A stretch of 64,000 bases of DNA from Bradyrhizobium monzae (GTDB taxonomy: Bacteria; Pseudomonadota; Alphaproteobacteria; Rhizobiales; Xanthobacteraceae), in NCBI RefSeq assembly GCF_021458635.1, contig NZ_JAIRDQ010000013.1, positions 186,001-250,000 of the forward strand. The letters run 5' to 3'. Every line of letters begins with the position of its first letter. Within the stretch, counting starts at the first letter, position 1. The notes under the pieces were generated by a model that had not been told where the DNA came from, made no database searches, and worked only from the letters and a program-made list of their open reading frames with translations. Made by a program: the position numbers and the translations under genes. Below are positions 9,047 through 18,075 of the stretch, one piece after another.

Positions 9047-10573
9047 CTATTGTGCTCTCAGTGCATTGGCGAGGCTTGCAACACCGTGCCGTATCTCTCT
9101 TGCTTCAAGTGCAGCATAGCCGAAAACAAACCCAGCTCGCCGTTTCGCGCTTCCTCGCCCATTCTCGTATAGTCCGGAAACAGGATAAATGCCGACGCCT
9201 CTGTGCCGGGCGCTTCGTGCGATTGCGTCCTCCTGCGCCGCATCGAGCTTCTTGAACCAGGCCACCACATGGAGCCCGGCCTCGGAACCCTGCACTTCGA
9301 TAGCGTCACCAAAATGTTCAGCGAATGCTTCAAGCAAGGCTGAGCGGCGCTGCGCGTTCTTTCGCCGCAGCTTTCTCACGTGCCGCTCGTAGGCGCCCGA
9401 GTATAGGAAGTTGGCCAGTGCCGCTTGCTCAAGCGTCGGCGAGTGCCGATCGGTAAGGCGCTTGGCCGTGCGGAAAGCGTGGATGAGCTCCGGCGGAACC
9501 ACGACATACCCTAAACGCAGCAAGGGCGAGAGCGTCTTTGAGAGCGTTCCGAGATAGATGACGTGAGCCCCATCAGCGAAGACATGCAAGGGCTGAATGG
9601 GACCAATATCGTATCGGTACTCGCCGTCGTAGTCGTCCTCGATGACATAAGCTCCCTCCTTGCCGGCCCACTGCAGCAGTTGAGCACGACGCTGTGCTGA
9701 GAGAACGTGACCTAGCGGAAATTGATGCGAAGGCGTCACATAGCAAAGCCGAGCCGTTTCGACATCCTTAAGGGCTTGTGTCTGCAAGCCTTCTTCATCG
9801 ACCGGGACGAATTGAGGCGCAGCCCCCACACTCTCAAAAACATGCCGGGCGGCCCAATAGCACGGCGTCTCGATCACGAAGCGATCGCCGGGATCGAGCA
9901 ATATCCGCGAGCACAAATCGAGACCCTGCTGTGATCCGTTGACGATAATGATCTGGTCGACGCCGCAGCGCAGGCTGCGCGCACGCCACAGATAAGCTTG
10001 CAGCGCTGTTCGCAACTCCATTGATCCCTGCGGGTCCTGATAGCGCAGACCGCGCGGACCAGACGTCGTCAGGACTTTCGTCAGAGCGCGCCGCCAGGCC
10101 AGGCTCGGGAAATCGGCAGTTGCAACATCGCCGTAGCGAAAGTCGATCCGCAGGGGCTCGGTCGCGATCGGCGGGCCGGACAATTCGAAGAGCCGTCGCC
10201 CGAACGCCGATAGACGAGCGGTTCTTGGCGCCTGCTTGCCGGCTGCCCGTGACCGGCTCCCTGGTCGAAGCGCAGGCGCGACGCAGGCCCGGCGACCCTG
10301 CCGCGTCTCGATGAAGCCTTCCGCGAGAAGCTGCTCGTAGGCGGCCGTAATCGTGGTTCGAGAGGCTCCAAATTCGGCCGCGAGGGCGCGGGTCGAAGGA
10401 AGCTGGTCGCGCGGTCTGTAGACGCCATCCTCGATCTGTGCCTTCAATGCTTCATAAATTTGCCGCGCCCCATTTGGCTTATGGCACCGCTTTCCTGTCT
10501 CGGACTGGCCCACCAATATCGCTCCAAACTGGCCCTTCAAAGCGGCCCGTGTGCGGCCTAGATCATCAGGCAT
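9047..10573 (-). CDS. MocR/PdxR-type GntR regulator with aminotransferase-like domain
   Basis: A 508-residue transcription factor: an N-terminal GntR winged helix (about residues 35-100, LPSTRALAAEFGASRTTITA) fused to a class I aminotransferase-like domain that binds pyridoxal phosphate as an effector site. Seen: NGSQQGLDLCSRILLDPGD, ETPCYWAARHVFESVGA, DDYDGEYRYD and the PLP lysine in YLGTLSKTLSP. ATG 10573 is chosen over the TTG directly before it. It is divergent, with a 42-base gap, from a PaiB-like gene followed by a LysE-type exporter, which are its likely targets. The effector is unknown. Confidence 0.88.
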   Translation of the reverse strand: MPDDLGRTRAALKGQFGAILVGQSETGKRCHKPNGARQIYEALKAQIEDGVYRPRDQLPSTRALAAEFGASRTTITAAYEQLLAEGFIETRQGRRACVAPALRPGSRSRAAGKQAPRTARLSAFGRRLFELSGPPIATEPLRIDFRYGDVATADFPSLAWRRALTKVLTTSGPRGLRYQDPQGSMELRTALQAYLWRARSLRCGVDQIIIVNGSQQGLDLCSRILLDPGDRFVIETPCYWAARHVFESVGAAPQFVPVDEEGLQTQALKDVETARLCYVTPSHQFPLGHVLSAQRRAQLLQWAGKEGAYVIEDDYDGEYRYDIGPIQPLHVFADGAHVIYLGTLSKTLSPLLRLGYVVVPPELIHAFRTAKRLTDRHSPTLEQAALANFLYSGAYERHVRKLRRKNAQRRSALLEAFAEHFGDAIEVQGSEAGLHVVAWFKKLDAAQEDAIARSARHRGVGIYPVSGLYENGRGSAKRRAGFVFGYAALEAREIRHGVASLANALRAQ

Positions 10574-10615
10574 CAAGATCCGATCGACGTGTTCGGATGC
10601 GGAGGAGTTCTAGCA

Positions 10616-11242
10616 ATGTATGTGCCGCGAGCCTTTCGCGTCGACGACATCGCCGAGATTCATCGGACCATGCGTGAAGCCCGCTCGGCGACCCTTGTCA
10701 CTGCAACCGAAGAGGGGCTGATCGGAACGCCGGTCCCGATGCTTCTCGACGAAACGGAGGGTCCGAATGGCACGCTTTACGCGCACGTGGCAAGGTCTAA
10801 TTCACAGTGGAAGCTGCAGCCTTCCTGTGAGGCGATGGCCATCTTTGCGGGGCCTGAGGCCTATGTCACTCCGTCCTGGTACGTGACGAAGCAGGAGACG
10901 CACAAGGTCGTGCCGACGTGGAACTACGTTGCGGTACATGCCTACGGCGCGATCGAGTTTTTCGACGATGCGGACCGGCTACTCGACCTCGTAAGACGAC
11001 TGACGGACCTGCACGAGCAATCGCAAAAGGACCGCTGGGCAGTCGCGGACGCTCCGGCCGATTTCATCCAAGCGCAGCTCAAGGCGATCGTCGGACTGCG
11101 CATGCCGATCACAAGGTGCGACGCCAAGCGGAAGATGAGTCAGAACCGCAACGTAGCGGATCGCGCCGGTGTCATCGATGGATTATCGAGGAGCGATCGC
11201 TCTGAAGACCATATTGTAGCCGCTCTGATACCCAGAGGATGA
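10616..11242 (+). CDS. PaiB-like FMN-binding protein
   Basis: The 208-residue protein starts MYVPRAFRVDDIAEIHRTMR, a typical PaiB family opening, followed by SATLVTATEEGLIGTPVPML and the FMN-fold segment LYAHVARSNSQWK. VTPSWYVTKQETHKVVPTWN matches the family core. Family members are split-barrel FMN-binding proteins, one described in Bacillus as a negative regulator. GGAGGAG lies 9 bases before the ATG. The last 50 residues are less conserved-looking. It heads a likely operon with the LysE-type gene. Confidence 0.85.
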   Translation: MYVPRAFRVDDIAEIHRTMREARSATLVTATEEGLIGTPVPMLLDETEGPNGTLYAHVARSNSQWKLQPSCEAMAIFAGPEAYVTPSWYVTKQETHKVVPTWNYVAVHAYGAIEFFDDADRLLDLVRRLTDLHEQSQKDRWAVADAPADFIQAQLKAIVGLRMPITRCDAKRKMSQNRNVADRAGVIDGLSRSDRSEDHIVAALIPRG

Positions 11243-11268
11243 CGCTGGACCCTGCCGGGATGAGGTGA

Positions 11269-11898
11269 ATGATGGGCGATTTTCAGGCGTTCCTGCTGTT
11301 CTTGGGAGCTGCGCTTTTGGTGGCGATCACACCAGGACCCGGGATTTTCTACGTTGCGGCACGAACGTTCGCAGGCGGCCGCCCGCATGGTCTGGCATCG
11401 AGCTTTGGTACCGGTGTTGGGGGCCTTGTGCATGTTATTGCCGGGGCGGTCGGGATCTCTGCGCTCGTGATGGCGAGTGCGGAAGCCTTCACTATGATCA
11501 AGATCCCCGGAGCCCTCTATCTGATTTGGCTTGGCTTCAAGACATGGAACGAAGCCGAGATCGTCGACCCGATCGGGGTGGAGATAGTCGGTGTCGGACG
11601 GGCATTTCGGCAAGGCATTATTGTCGAGGCGCTGAATCCGAAGACGCCTGCATTTTTTCTCGCCTTCATCCCGCAATTTATCGACCCAACCGCCGATGTC
11701 GCCCGGCAGTTCGTCATCCTTGGGACCATTTCAGTTGCGCTCAACACTGCTGCTGATGTGGTCGTGACCCATTGGGCCGCCAAAGCAAGAGCGGGCCTGG
11801 CCAAGCGACCATCGACCCTCGCCAAAATGCTTCAGGTATCTGGTGCAGCTATGTGTACGCTGGGAGCTTCACTCCTTATTGCGCGGCGGGCTGGTTGA
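11269..11898 (+). CDS. LysE/RhtB-family amino-acid exporter
   Basis: Inner-membrane exporter of 209 residues with five to six hydrophobic segments. The family signature ITPGPGIFYVAART lies near residue 20, the IKIPGALYLIWLGFKTW segment near 83, and EALNPKTPAFFLAFIPQFID near 123. LysE/RhtB proteins export amino acids or related small metabolites; the substrate here is unknown. ATG 11269 and ATG 11272 are both possible starts. It lies 26 bases after the PaiB-like gene, and the MocR regulator upstream suggests control by an amine- or amino-acid-like effector. Confidence 0.88.
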   Translation: MMGDFQAFLLFLGAALLVAITPGPGIFYVAARTFAGGRPHGLASSFGTGVGGLVHVIAGAVGISALVMASAEAFTMIKIPGALYLIWLGFKTWNEAEIVDPIGVEIVGVGRAFRQGIIVEALNPKTPAFFLAFIPQFIDPTADVARQFVILGTISVALNTAADVVVTHWAAKARAGLAKRPSTLAKMLQVSGAAMCTLGASLLIARRAG

Positions 11899-12029
11899 TC
11901 ATCGGGCATCCATCCTGCCAGCTACCGCCTGTCTCCGACGTTGCGGCGCAATCTTTCGGCTTACCGCTCGGGAACGACGACGCCATCTATGAAGCCACAG
12001 CGTGCATACGTCGCTCGCCTCGGGGCGCG

Positions 12030-12329
12030 CTAGTCTGACGAGAGTGGATGTGCGGCATGTGGGTGGTTGGCTCGCTCCGTCGCCGTAACGGCCGGTCGCC
12101 AACCTTCACATCCCGAACAGCTCGGACATGAGTCATGAATCAGCCGAACGGCAAGCCGCGTTAGCGTTTTTGGATTTGTTTCGCCGCCCGCAGCTAGATT
12201 TAGAATCTTTTCGGCAAGGCATGCTTTTAAGGAAGACGTCCGCGCCGGTTCCGGCATCATTTGGACAGCATTGTCCAGGACGCGTCTCAACATGGCGCGC
12301 AGGTGAGCATCTGAATTCGCAGCTGTCAT
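12030..12329 (-). CDS. small conserved hypothetical protein
   Basis: The 99-residue product reads LRRVLDNAVQMMPEPARTSS and then LAEKILNLAAGGETNPKTL. The same pattern, (I/L)(F/L)D(D/N)AV-x2-(L/M)PE-x2-RT followed by IA-x2-IL-x2-AA, recurs in the C-terminal half of the protein at 17291-17911, so the two appear to share a domain of unknown function. The last 25 residues are Cys- and His-containing and may be spurious read-through. The ribosome site is weak. Confidence 0.5.
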   Translation of the reverse strand: MTAANSDAHLRAMLRRVLDNAVQMMPEPARTSSLKACLAEKILNLAAGGETNPKTLTRLAVRLIHDSCPSCSGCEGWRPAVTATERANHPHAAHPLSSD

Positions 12330-13276
12330 GGAGCTAATCCAACGGATAAAATCTGTGCGGGTTGGCCTCGGCTCTCAGCCAGTGGTCCTGAGAAGATCCG
12401 TCGAAGCCCACCGTTCGATAGTCCCGTGTCGTCTAGTGATTGGTGCAGTCGGCTTGGTTGCCGTCACACCCGACACATACAAGAAACATGTTTAGCGGAG
12501 GTGACACTGAAGCTTGGAATGCGAATTCTTTGTTGGGTCTGCTTTGCCCAGAACGAAGTCGAGAGGGAGTTGTGTAACGATCGACCGAATCCCAGCAGAT
12601 CGTGCGGCCTGCAGCTCCGTTCAAGAGCAGTGGTAGAGGTGATCAATGAATCTCCCTTCGGCGACATCTTTCTGCGTCAATTATCCGAACCGGCCGAGTA
12701 ACGTCGAATGCAAGCAGCTCGTTTGGGTAAGGGCGACATCACGCGGCCGCTTATTCGGCGGCAGAGTCGTTTCCCAAGAACTGCTCAGAACATTGTCGCA
12801 CTGGAGCAGCAAAGGCCAAGGCATGCCTATCCCACGTGGCGCGATGCGGCGAGCCGGGCCGACAGGCGCTCGTTTTTCGACAACGCCGCCTGAACCGGAT
12901 ACGAGCCCGTGTGGGCAAAGGTAATGCCGGAGACGAGCTCTACCACACCACAAAGGCGTCCTTCACAAGAGTGACGTAGTCAGCTGTTCGTCGATGCCCC
13001 GACTGACCCAGGAACGCGTGACATTACCCACAGAAGCCGAACCAAGCGCGCCGCGTTCGACCGAGCCTCTCATGATGGAGAACGTCGGGCCAGTCTAGAC
13101 CGATCCAAGCTCGCCGATCTGAGCTCGCTGCGATGTAAGGCACGCAAAACCGGACGTCGCCGGATGGTGCAGGAGTTTGGCATCATGTGACGGTGTGGTA
13201 TTGGTCCGATCAGCCAGATCAGGTTGGAGGTGAGAAATGCCAGTCCCTCGGTAAACAGCTCCGACAGCCGAGCCGG
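12330..13276. other. gene-free stretch downstream of nodQ
   Basis: No credible gene is seen in about 950 bases. It contains one copy of a 26-base sequence repeated near 40458, which suggests decayed mobile DNA. Confidence 0.45.
13089..13114. repeat. 26-base dispersed repeat, copy 1
   Basis: Identical over 26 bases to 40458-40483 (core CAGTCTAGACCGATCCAAGC). Similarity continues weakly for about 40 bases beyond (GATGTAAGGCACGCAAA against CCATGAAAGGCTCGCAAA). Probably remnants of the same mobile element; no transposase lies next to either copy. Confidence 0.7.
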
Positions 13277-15181
13277 CTAGTTCTCAGTCCGGTTGGCCGG
13301 CACGATGATCCCTCGTGTGGCCAGGCAGTTTAGCACCGTATCGGCCAAGCGCTCCGGCTGCTGGTTCAGTGTTGTCAAATGGATCTCCGGCGCGCTCGGC
13401 GCCTCGTACGGCGCATCGATGCCGGTAAAATTCTTGATCGTGCCTGATTTCGCCTTGGCGTAGAGCCCCTTCGGATCGCGCCGCACGCATTCGCCGATCG
13501 GCGTGTCCACAAAGACCTCGATGAATTCGCCGTCGTCCACGAGATCGCGAACCATGTCTCGCTCGGCCTTGTAGGGTGAGATGAACGAGCAGATCACGAG
13601 CAAGCCGCTATCGACCATCAGTTTGGCAACCTCCCCGGCGCGGCGGATGTTTTCAACCCGATCGGATTCGGTGAAGCCGAGATCTCGATTGAGACCGTGC
13701 CTGAGATTGTCGCCGTCCAAGAGCATGGTGTGATACGACATCGCAAACAGCTTCTGGTCGACGAGGTTGGCGATGGTCGATTTTCCCGCGCCGGAAAACC
13801 CGGTAAACCAGATGATGCAGGGTCTTTGGTGCTTGAGAGCGGCGCGCTCCTTCTTGCCGAGTGAGAGCGGCTGCCAGGCTATGTTGGCGGCACGCCGCAA
13901 GGGGAAGGCGATCATGCCAGCGCCGACGGTCCGGTTGGTGTCGCGGTCGATCACGATGAAGGAACCGGTGCGCCGATTCGCTTCATAGGCATCGAAGGCT
14001 GCCGGCAGTACGGTTGCAATATTGCAGAAGCCGATTTCATTGAGGCTCAAAGTGCGGGCTGCCACGTGCGCGCCGGTGTTGACGTCGATCCGGTATTTCA
14101 TCGCCGTGATGCTGCCGGACGCAATCGATTGCGTGCCGATCCGGAAGGCATAGGACCGGCCCGGGACCATGGGCTCCTGGTCCATCCAGATCAGGTGGGC
14201 GGCAAACTGATCAGCGACCTCCGGTCGTTCCGTCGGCTTAGCGATGATATCTCCGCGGCCGATGTCGATCTCGTCGGTCAGCGTAATGGTCACCGCATCG
14301 CCGGCTTCGGCGCGCACAAGGTCGCCATCGTACGTCACGATCTGCTTGACGCGCGAATTGCGTCCCGATGCCGGAATAACGATTTCGTCGCCGACCGCAA
14401 TGCTGCCGGAGACCACCGTTCCAGCGTAGCCGCGGAAATCCAAATTCGGCCGGTTCACCCATTGTACCGGGAAACGGAAGGGCAAGCCGGCCGTCTCGGA
14501 CTGGATGTCGATACTTTCGAGATAGTCCAACAGGCAAGGGCCATGAAACCAGTCGGTATTGCGGGACAGGCGGATGATGTTGTCGCCGTATCGTGCGGAG
14601 ATCGGGATAGCCGCGATCGACGTGAAGCCGAGGTTCGAAGCGAAATCGACATAGTCGTCCACGATGCGATCAAACACTTCCTTGCGGTAATCGACCAGAT
14701 CCATCTTGTTCAGGGCCACGACCACGTGCCGGATGCCCAGGAGCGAGCAAATGTAGGAGTGGCGCTTGGTCTGCACCAGGACGCCTTTGCGCGCATCGAT
14801 CAGGATGACCGCGAGCTGGGCGTTGGAGGCGCCGGTCGCCATGTTACGCGTATACTGTTCGTGACCGGGCGTATCGGCCACCATGAACGATCGGCGCGGC
14901 GTGGTGAAGAAGCGATAGGCGACATCGATGGTGATGCCCTGTTCGCGTTCGGCCTCGAGCCCATCGACCAGCAGGGCAAAGTCGATATCATCTCCGGTTG
15001 TGCCGTGCTTGACGCTGTCGCGCGCAAGCGCCTGCAGCTGATCCTCATAGATCGCCTTGCTGTCGTGCAGAAACCGGCCGATTAGCGTCGACTTTCCATC
15101 GTCCACCGAGCCGCAGGTGATGAAGCGAAGCTGATCCTTGCTGTCGGTGAAGGTGAGCTCTCGCAGCGCATCAGTATCCAT
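13277..15181 (-). CDS. nodQ: bifunctional sulfate adenylyltransferase large subunit / APS kinase (NodQ/CysNC)
   Basis: A 634-residue fusion of a CysN GTPase and an APS kinase. With NodP it makes APS from ATP and sulfate, then phosphorylates it to PAPS, the sulfate donor. N-terminal GTPase motifs: GSVDDGKSTLIGR near residue 26, DTPGHEQYTRNM near 105, NKMD near 160. The C-terminal kinase has its own P-loop, GFSGAGKSTIANLV, near 465. In rhizobia such fusions serve Nod-factor sulfation, and the symbiotic setting favours that, but a housekeeping CysNC role cannot be excluded. The start ATG directly follows the nodP stop, so the genes are coupled. Confidence 0.9.
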   Translation of the reverse strand: MDTDALRELTFTDSKDQLRFITCGSVDDGKSTLIGRFLHDSKAIYEDQLQALARDSVKHGTTGDDIDFALLVDGLEAEREQGITIDVAYRFFTTPRRSFMVADTPGHEQYTRNMATGASNAQLAVILIDARKGVLVQTKRHSYICSLLGIRHVVVALNKMDLVDYRKEVFDRIVDDYVDFASNLGFTSIAAIPISARYGDNIIRLSRNTDWFHGPCLLDYLESIDIQSETAGLPFRFPVQWVNRPNLDFRGYAGTVVSGSIAVGDEIVIPASGRNSRVKQIVTYDGDLVRAEAGDAVTITLTDEIDIGRGDIIAKPTERPEVADQFAAHLIWMDQEPMVPGRSYAFRIGTQSIASGSITAMKYRIDVNTGAHVAARTLSLNEIGFCNIATVLPAAFDAYEANRRTGSFIVIDRDTNRTVGAGMIAFPLRRAANIAWQPLSLGKKERAALKHQRPCIIWFTGFSGAGKSTIANLVDQKLFAMSYHTMLLDGDNLRHGLNRDLGFTESDRVENIRRAGEVAKLMVDSGLLVICSFISPYKAERDMVRDLVDDGEFIEVFVDTPIGECVRRDPKGLYAKAKSGTIKNFTGIDAPYEAPSAPEIHLTTLNQQPERLADTVLNCLATRGIIVPANRTEN

Positions 15182-16126
15182 TCAGAAGTAGCCTTCCCGC
15201 TTCTTTTTCTCCATCGATGCCACTTCATCGGTATCGATCAGCCGTCCCTGACGCTCGGAGAGCGTCGCAACCTGCATTTCCGCGACGATGTCTTTGATGT
15301 TGGCGGCGTCAGACTCGATGGCGCCGCTCAGCGGATAGCAACCAAGCGTGCGGAAACGCATCATCTTGAGCTCGGGCGTCTCGTCAGGAGCCAAGGGCAG
15401 GCGCTCATCATCCACCATGATCAGCGTGCCATTGCGATGGACCACCCACCGCTGTTTCGCGAAATAAAGCGGAACGACCGGAATGTTCTCCAGCATGATG
15501 TATTCCCAAACGTCGAGTTCCGTCCAATTCGAAATGGCGAACACGCGCATTGTCTCGCCTTTCCGGCTGCGAGTGTTGAAGAGATTCCACAGCTCCGGCC
15601 TCTGGTTGCGCGGGTCCCAAACATGTCCCTGCGAACGGAAGGAGAAGATGCGCTCCTTCGCCCGGCTTTTTTCCTCATCGCGCCGGGCGCCCCCGAACGC
15701 CGCGTCAAAGCCGTAAAGGTCGAGCGCCTGCTTGAGCGCGTCTGTCTTCATCACCTGCGTGTGCAGCGTCGATCCGGAATCTATCGGGTTAATGCCGCGC
15801 TCGATCCCGTCCTGGTTCACATGAACGATCAGGTTGATGCCGAGACGCTGGGCCGTCTCGTCGCGAAAGCTGATCATCTCGCGAAACTTCCAGGTCGTGT
15901 CGACATGCAACAGCGGAAACGGAACCTTCGCCGGATAGAACGCCTTCTGCGCCAGGTGCAGCATGACGCTCGAATCCTTGCCGATCGAATAGAGCATTAC
16001 GGGCTTACTAAATTCGGCAACGACTTCGCGCATGATCTCGATGGACTCCGCCTCCAGCCGCCGCAGATGCCGCGGCAGCGTGCGCGTCTGTGGTTTAGTG
16101 ATATTTTGTGCGTTCATTCTGAACAT
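15182..16126 (-). CDS. nodP: sulfate adenylyltransferase small subunit (NodP/CysD)
   Basis: Catalytic subunit of ATP sulfurylase, partner of the adjacent NodQ. The PP-loop pyrophosphatase motif SIGKDSSVMLHLAQ lies near residue 55, and FPLLHVDTTWKFREM, FGGARRDEEKSRAKERIFSF and WDPRNQRPELWNL follow in family order. The frame is open to 16219, but ATG 16126 has a GGGGAA ribosome site 6 bases away and gives 314 residues; ATG 16117 gives 311. No nod box in minus orientation was found upstream; both nearby nod boxes point the other way. Confidence 0.9.
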   Translation of the reverse strand: MFRMNAQNITKPQTRTLPRHLRRLEAESIEIMREVVAEFSKPVMLYSIGKDSSVMLHLAQKAFYPAKVPFPLLHVDTTWKFREMISFRDETAQRLGINLIVHVNQDGIERGINPIDSGSTLHTQVMKTDALKQALDLYGFDAAFGGARRDEEKSRAKERIFSFRSQGHVWDPRNQRPELWNLFNTRSRKGETMRVFAISNWTELDVWEYIMLENIPVVPLYFAKQRWVVHRNGTLIMVDDERLPLAPDETPELKMMRFRTLGCYPLSGAIESDAANIKDIVAEMQVATLSERQGRLIDTDEVASMEKKKREGYF

Positions 16127-16425
16127 CTGCGGTTCCCCGCGCGGCAAGTCGCCGTTTCGATAATCTAACTTGCCATAGCTCATGGGGCCGCTCTCAGGGT
16201 CCATAACGTTGAATAGCAATCACGCCGATTATCCGCGCGAGCTTTCGAAACTCATCCGGATCAAGTGTCTTGCTTACGTGTAGCTTTCGTTTCCGTGCCA
16301 CGCCGAACGATCGAGAACGGAAAAGTAGAACAGGTGGCACCAGGAACGAAGCATCTGACCTGAGTGCTCGAAGCCATTGGTTATGAGATGAGGAGATCAA
16401 GATCAACACCTGAAGCGGTTGTCTC

Positions 16426-16474
16426 TATTCAAATTCTGGATGTGCTCCATCGACACAATCGATTTTACCAGCCG
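16426..16474 (+). promoter_or_regulatory. nod box 1 (NodD-type binding site)
   Basis: Matches the 49-base rhizobial nod box along its length: TATTCAAATTCTGGATG, then CATCG and ACACAATCGATTTTACCAGCC at the 3' end. Orientation is plus, away from nodP. No credible gene follows before nod box 2, 600 bases further on; an intrinsic terminator stands at 16903-16932. Confidence 0.85.
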
Positions 16475-17075
16475 TACGAAATGGCGGATAACAAACGCTC
16501 AGTTGGAGAAATAGACCATCAAGCCGGTTTGCCTCGTATTCATGTGAGCGCCGTCTCAGATAGCGGTCGTCGGTTCTTGACGCGCCTGTCATCGCGCAGC
16601 TTTTCGACGTACGTCATCCGGCGAACGGCATTCATTTGACGTTTTGCAGAAGGCTTCGTGAAGAAATATTGACGCCGCTGTCGACTTGCCTACGCGCAAG
16701 TGTTGGGCCGAATTGCTTGAAGCGCATTGTCTATAGAGCAGTCAGCCGCGACAGCGCCTTGTGTTCGTCATGGATATCAGCCTGCTCGTGGCCAAGGTTA
16801 ACGGCGAATGCCCTCGCCGTAAATGAACCGCCGGTAGTCCTCCCTCTGCCGACGGAAGCTGGTGCGATGTCTTGTAGCATCGCTCCTCCCAGACTGAACT
16901 TCGCCCGGCCCCAAAAGGGTCGGGCCCTTTTTAGTGCGGCCGGATCCATCCGGCCCTCAGTGGGGCAGGCTCGCAAGCGAGCTCAACGCCTTTCGGCGTG
17001 CCCTTGGGACGCATCTGTCCATTCGAGCCAAGACCAGACTATCTACGGCTGGAATCGTATAGCGATCCGCCTTTG
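16475..17075. other. spacer between the two nod boxes, no clear coding gene
   Basis: Frames such as 16636-17130 are Ser-, Arg- and Cys-rich with no family character. A terminator lies inside. The stretch could specify a non-coding transcript from nod box 1 or be the remains of a lost nod operon. Confidence 0.4.
16903..16932 (+). terminator. intrinsic terminator between the nod boxes
   Basis: Stem GCCCGGCCC / GGGTCGGGC with an A-rich loop, followed by CCTTTTTAG. The geometry is right for plus-strand termination about 430 bases after nod box 1. Confidence 0.75.
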
Positions 17076-17124
17076 TATCGATGCCGTGGATACATCTGAT
17101 CATAACAATCGATTTTACCGATCG
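17076..17124 (+). promoter_or_regulatory. nod box 2 (NodD-type binding site)
   Basis: Near-consensus 49-base nod box: TATCGATGCCGTGGATA, CTGATC, then ATAACAATCGATTTTACCG and ATCG. Plus orientation, ending 166 bases before the ATG of the 206-residue gene at 17291, a normal nod-box distance. The PAS chemoreceptor follows that gene. Confidence 0.9.
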
Positions 17125-17290
17125 ACTTAAACGCTGGATACTCATCGCGCCGGTGAATTTCGAACTGAGACGCCGCAGGTCGTCAAGGTCGATTGTCGAT
17201 TGATGAGGCAGTCGGGCAGCCCTACGCAATCGGCTGGCCGGCAGGTCTCAATCTTTTAATTCGCGTGCCAGAAGGGTGCATGGGGCAGTC

Positions 17291-17911
17291 ATGAGTATGA
17301 GTGGGGACGGGTCTACCGAAGCAGCCAGTCGAGCGCCTGAAACGAGCGTATCGAGCGACGGTGCTTTGTGCGCGACCCCTTCGACTTCTCTCGTTTCACC
17401 CGCGCAGACGCGTCAAAGGTTTTTCGTCGTCCCGGCGAGGACAAGGCCAGTTGAACCGCGCGCTGTAGAACGCATCGGGCCTAGTCCTCGTTGCAACTCG
17501 CGTGTCCAGGACCTTAAGCGGAGCATCGAGCTCCAAATCGAAGAGCTGGCAAGGCTAATAAATGACGGCAAAAATGGGCAAGAGGCGACCCAACTGCTGA
17601 ATGAGCTCACAATCGAGCTCATAACCGCAGCGCTCGGTCTATGGGTAAACCGCGACGAGCGACCCGGCGGCGCGATCATAAGGGGTGGAGCTGGGCGAGT
17701 CATACAGGACTACCGCAGCGTATGCGAACCAGAACAGCTATCGGTTTTGGCGCGAATCTTTGATGATGCAGTTGCCGCACTACCGGAAGAAATGCGAACC
17801 CCTGCTAACCGAAGGCAGATCGCCGCGCTCATTCTGGGACGTGCAGCCATAGCTGAGTTCGAGCTGGGCTTGCTCGTCAGGTTTGTAGTCGCCGTTGCTT
17901 CTGCCGTTTGA
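17291..17911 (+). CDS. conserved hypothetical protein behind a nod box
   Basis: The 206-residue product is not assigned to a named family. The N-terminal 75 residues are Ser/Thr/Pro-rich and probably disordered. A helical region follows with a predicted coiled segment (RVQDLKRSIELQIEELARLI) and then ARIFDDAVAALPEEMRTPAN with AALILGRAA, a pattern shared with the small protein at 12030-12329. The C-terminus is hydrophobic (LGLLVRFVVAVASAV). ATG 17291 is preferred over the GTG at 17276; ATG 17297 is also possible. Nod box 2 upstream predicts flavonoid induction. Confidence 0.7.
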   Translation: MSMSGDGSTEAASRAPETSVSSDGALCATPSTSLVSPAQTRQRFFVVPARTRPVEPRAVERIGPSPRCNSRVQDLKRSIELQIEELARLINDGKNGQEATQLLNELTIELITAALGLWVNRDERPGGAIIRGGAGRVIQDYRSVCEPEQLSVLARIFDDAVAALPEEMRTPANRRQIAALILGRAAIAEFELGLLVRFVVAVASAV

Positions 17912-18075
17912 TCAAATCTTGCTGCGTCGCATGTGGGTTGGATCGAGGTCGGTTTCGTTGTTTAGATATATATAAAAATGCACACGGCGTTGCCGACAGG
18001 ACAGTCACGTAAGAGAAGTCTTAATTGAGGTTCGATACGACCACTTACGCCGGATTCAATTGGGGAATTAGAAAT

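Noticed and set aside
14066..15085. 339-codon plus-strand frame antisense to nodQ
   Set aside because: It lies wholly inside nodQ, whose protein has all family motifs. The antisense product has no recognisable features and results from high GC content.
16220..16425. Search for a minus-strand nod box upstream of nodP
   Set aside because: No GGTAAAATCGATTG-type sequence is present in that orientation; both nod boxes read on the plus strand.
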